NCBI GenBank assembly: GCA_002381945.1
Contig: DFXY01000042.1
Location: 14,777-21,053 of the forward strand
Direction of reading: 5' to 3'
DNA: 6,277 bases
Source: Bacteriovoracaceae bacterium UBA4096
GTDB taxonomy: Bacteria; Bdellovibrionota; Bacteriovoracia; Bacteriovoracales; Bacteriovoracaceae
The translations under genes and the position numbers were made by a program. Position 1 is the first letter of the stretch. Every line of letters starts with the position of its first letter. Positions 4,180-6,277 of the stretch are shown piece by piece. The notes under the pieces were generated by a model. That model did not search any database, was not told where the DNA came from, and saw only the letters and a list, made by a program, of their open reading frames with translations.

Positions 4180-5460
4180 TTGAAGCTCCTCAATTTAACG
4201 ATTAGCCTCGTATTTGTCAAAGTCTTACTGCTTTTGCCTCCTGCAGCATTTGCAAATGTTTCTCCCTCTGATCTTATTCTGGCCAAGGGTGAACAGAAAG
4301 AGCTCCCTTTTACAGGCCTAAAAAAATTCTCAGTAGGTAACCCAGAAGTCATTTCCTACAAATGGCTCCCTAAAACCGGTAAATTATTGGTTAAAGGCAA
4401 GAAAGTAGGTTTCACTGATTTGGTAGTCTGGACTAAATCCGGAAAAGAAGTTCTCAGCCTCTATGTTCTGTCTAAACAGAAATTTCTCAAAACCTTCCAA
4501 CTGGCAGATGCCCTGAAAAACTTAAATCTCACCATAGACATTAAGGGACCAGTTATGACGGCTTCCGGAACTTTGACTGATTTCGGTGACTTCCTGTATC
4601 TACAAAAGATTAAAGGGCAGTTTCAAGAGCAGGTATTTTTTAAAATCAATCTGGAACCCAAACTCCGGAATCATATTATTGGTCAAATTTACAAAAAGCT
4701 CTACTCAAATGGCCTTACATCAGTGACCTGCCAGGCCGACTGGCTGGATATCATGTGTTTTTATGAAGGCTTGAATAATCAGGAACTTTTAAAACAACTG
4801 GCAAGTTTCTACCGAGTGACTTTTGTGAAGCAAGATTCAAAGCTCATTCATAAAAACTATCGACTAAAACTCAAGCTCATTCAAATGGAACAGATGGACG
4901 GTCGGGAAATCCATGTCGGACTGGATAAACTAAAGGCATCGCTGTCTGACCTCTTTGAGTTCGGAATGAGAAAACTCATTGATGATAATATTGCCTTTTT
5001 ATCACAATCAAAACTCGATCTCTCAAGTCTTGCTGAACCGGAGATCGTGGTTAATTTAAACACTCCTCAAACTATTGAAATTGGTTCTCAAATTCCTTAT
5101 CAAAATATTGGAGTGCAGGGTACGAGCGTTGTCGCTCCTATTGATTGGCGCTTTGCCGGTCTTCGCATCAAGACCAAGATAACTGAATCTTATGGAAAGC
5201 TCTTACTTAATTATGAAACGGAATTTTCTCGTCCAACTGATCAGGCCATTAGTGGGTCAAAAGAAATTTCATCAGCACTATTGGAAGTGGGAGTTCCTCT
5301 AAAAATATTTCAAATTGGATTTCAAACTACTTCCAAAGGGCGGCAAGGCGTTCCTCTTATTTCTGACATTCCTATTCTCAAACATCTTTTTGAGTCAAAA
5401 TCAGATCAAAAAACCTATAAGCAAATCTATGGCTACGTAGTTTTAGAGGAAGTTGAATAA
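4180..5460 (+). CDS. cpaC: Tad pilus outer-membrane secretin
   Basis: CpaC/RcpA-type secretin that forms the outer-membrane channel of the Tad pilus. From TTG 4180 the protein has 426 aa: a signal peptide (MKLLNLT at the start, hydrophobic core, cleavage after the Ala at about 25); a pilus-assembly N-terminal domain (about 27-98, with FSVGNPEVISYKW and KKVGFTDLVVW); a divergent middle region with two cysteines (184, 193); and a secretin domain (about 228-426). Hallmarks are PEIVVNLNTPQTIEIGSQIPY (287 onward) and GVPLISDIPILKHLF (390-404), equivalent to the classic VPLLGDIPxLGxLF. The start is uncertain. TTG 4180 is the best-placed codon for the signal peptide but has no well-spaced RBS (AAGGA at 4155-4159 is 20 bases off). 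The frame stays open back to ATG 3889 across the antisense H1-like gene. It overlaps cpaF by 1 bp. Confidence 0.93.
   Translation: MKLLNLTISLVFVKVLLLLPPAAFANVSPSDLILAKGEQKELPFTGLKKFSVGNPEVISYKWLPKTGKLLVKGKKVGFTDLVVWTKSGKEVLSLYVLSKQKFLKTFQLADALKNLNLTIDIKGPVMTASGTLTDFGDFLYLQKIKGQFQEQVFFKINLEPKLRNHIIGQIYKKLYSNGLTSVTCQADWLDIMCFYEGLNNQELLKQLASFYRVTFVKQDSKLIHKNYRLKLKLIQMEQMDGREIHVGLDKLKASLSDLFEFGMRKLIDDNIAFLSQSKLDLSSLAEPEIVVNLNTPQTIEIGSQIPYQNIGVQGTSVVAPIDWRFAGLRIKTKITESYGKLLLNYETEFSRPTDQAISGSKEISSALLEVGVPLKIFQIGFQTTSKGRQGVPLISDIPILKHLFESKSDQKTYKQIYGYVVLEEVE
4192..4220 (-). promoter_or_regulatory. Candidate sigma-70 promoter of the H1-like gene
   Basis: On the minus strand a perfect -35 TTGACA (plus 4215-4220) is followed after 17 bp by TAAATT (plus 4192-4197), a 4/6 match to the -10 consensus. 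Transcription would start near 4185, giving a 5' UTR of about 43 nt that contains GAGGAG. A second possible -10, GATAAT (plus 4170-4175), lacks a well-spaced -35. The promoter lies in the codons for the secretin signal peptide. Confidence 0.6.
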
Positions 5461-6277
5461 TGTTAAGTCTATTTAAAGAAGAAGAAGCTCCTCTTTCACG
5501 TGATTATGCCCTTGAAAGATCCCGGGAACTTTTAGTTTCTTACTTAAACAAAGGGACGATACCGACTTGGGAAGATTTCTTTCAAGAGCTCCCGACTCTT
5601 AATGATGTCGCAGATCTTGAGTTCATTAAGAGCAACTTCTTAAAATTAACAACCTGGACTTTTCTAAATGAGATTTTAGAACATGATGGTACTGAATACT
5701 TTTTTCATTCTCCCCAGAAGTCTCAGGTTTTAAACTTAGATGGCAGAAAAAAGTCTTTTGAAGTGCCACTATCAATTGAGGATTGGCAGTTATGGCTCGA
5801 AATTCTCTCTATCAAGTTTAAGCAAAACTGGAGTGTGGCCCAGCCCTTTGCCAGTTTCTATGGCATTTTAAATAACAGAAATTTCCGTTTAAGTCTTATT
5901 CATGGTTCCACCTCTCCTAATGGTATTTCTAAATTAGTGTTAAGAGTTTTATCTCAAAAGCCTCACGTATTAGAGTCATTTGGTGAGACTTCACTTTTAA
6001 AAAACCTGATAACAGATAAAAAAAACATGCTTATCGCCGGGTCAACCGGCTCTGGTAAAACCTCCTTACTCACGAGTCTTTTAACCCTCATAAATGAAGA
6101 AGAACATCTGGTGGTGCTGGAAGATACATACGAAATCATGACTCCTCATCCTCACCAAACCAGGTTCCTTGCTGGTACCACTGCTGAGACAAGTCTGAAG
6201 GCCTATCTCTCCTACTCTTTGCGCTTGAGTCCGGATCGTATTATTTTAGGAGAAATGCGCTCACATGAAGTCATTCC
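5460..6277 (+). CDS. cpaF: Tad pilus secretion ATPase CpaF/TadA, N-terminal part (partial)
   Basis: VirB11/PilT-family hexameric ATPase that powers Tad pilus assembly from the cytoplasmic face of the inner membrane. 272 codons are visible before the right edge. ATG 5460 overlaps the secretin stop (TAATG) and has AGAGGA (5445-5450) 9 bases upstream. Walker A is AGSTGSGKTS (193-202, Lys200). The acidic box is VVLEDTYEI (218-226), and the Walker B region is RLSPDRIILGEMR (255-267), matching CpaF RMRPDRIIVGEVRG. The region before Walker A is divergent: the usual GRRID...DARLPDGSRVN block is replaced by a loosely similar stretch (about 124-160), and GEVRGxE reads GEMRSHE. The C-terminal remainder is missing only because the window ends. 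The inner-membrane TadB and TadC proteins would be expected just downstream. Confidence 0.95.
   Translation, partial: MLSLFKEEEAPLSRDYALERSRELLVSYLNKGTIPTWEDFFQELPTLNDVADLEFIKSNFLKLTTWTFLNEILEHDGTEYFFHSPQKSQVLNLDGRKKSFEVPLSIEDWQLWLEILSIKFKQNWSVAQPFASFYGILNNRNFRLSLIHGSTSPNGISKLVLRVLSQKPHVLESFGETSLLKNLITDKKNMLIAGSTGSGKTSLLTSLLTLINEEEHLVVLEDTYEIMTPHPHQTRFLAGTTAETSLKAYLSYSLRLSPDRIILGEMRSHEVI

Noticed and set aside
3831..4205. A 124-codon plus-strand ORF rich in Ser/Phe/Cys
   Set aside because: It is another antisense shadow of the low-complexity H1-like gene, with no RBS or domain signal.
4143..4352. N-terminal extension of the H1-like frame to an ATG at 4352
   Set aside because: The first 70 residues are antisense to the secretin and lie upstream of the candidate promoter; GAGGAG points to ATG 4142.
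4881..5063. A 60-codon minus-strand ORF
   Set aside because: It is antisense to the conserved secretin domain and shows no independent support.

Overview
The window looks like part of a moderately low-GC Gram-negative chromosome: tightly packed genes, an outer-membrane secretin, a SPOR-domain protein and a Tad/Flp pilus cluster. The small overlapping pilus genes and the degenerate Tad parts fit a predatory-type member of Bdellovibrionota (Bdellovibrio/Bacteriovorax-like). That placement is inference, because no rRNA or other strong phylogenetic marker is present.

Left part (1-1930): the last codons of an unidentified gene run into purB (adenylosuccinate lyase, 64-1344). purB converges, with an 8-bp tail overlap, on a minus-strand gene for an inner-membrane-anchored SPOR-domain protein (1337-1930). 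A 136-bp divergent intergenic region follows.

Right part (2067-6277, off the right edge): a compact Tad/Flp pilus operon on the plus strand. In order it holds a 56-aa Flp-type prepilin, three small single-pass proteins of TadE/pseudopilin-like appearance, a shortened CpaB/RcpC-like protein, a 94-aa exported protein with two cysteines, the outer-membrane secretin CpaC/RcpA, and the 5' two thirds of the CpaF/TadA ATPase. The first six genes are joined by overlaps (4, 4, 142, 50 and 17 bp), and the last two overlap by 1 bp. The likely scheme is that CpaF powers assembly of processed Flp, pseudopilins prime or adapt the fibre, and the CpaB-like protein and secretin form the periplasmic and outer-membrane passage.

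The standout feature is a self-contained antisense transcription unit inside this operon. A minus-strand gene (3894-4142) for an 82-aa Lys/Ala/Pro-rich histone H1-like protein lies between the 94-aa protein gene and the secretin gene. It has a strong RBS. A candidate sigma-70 promoter (TTGACA, 17 bp, TAAATT) lies inside the secretin signal-peptide codons. A textbook intrinsic terminator (11-bp perfect stem plus T6) lies inside the 3' end of the upstream, oppositely oriented coding sequence. The unit therefore borrows coding sequence on both sides for its control signals, and it keeps open a spurious 97-codon upstream extension of the secretin frame.
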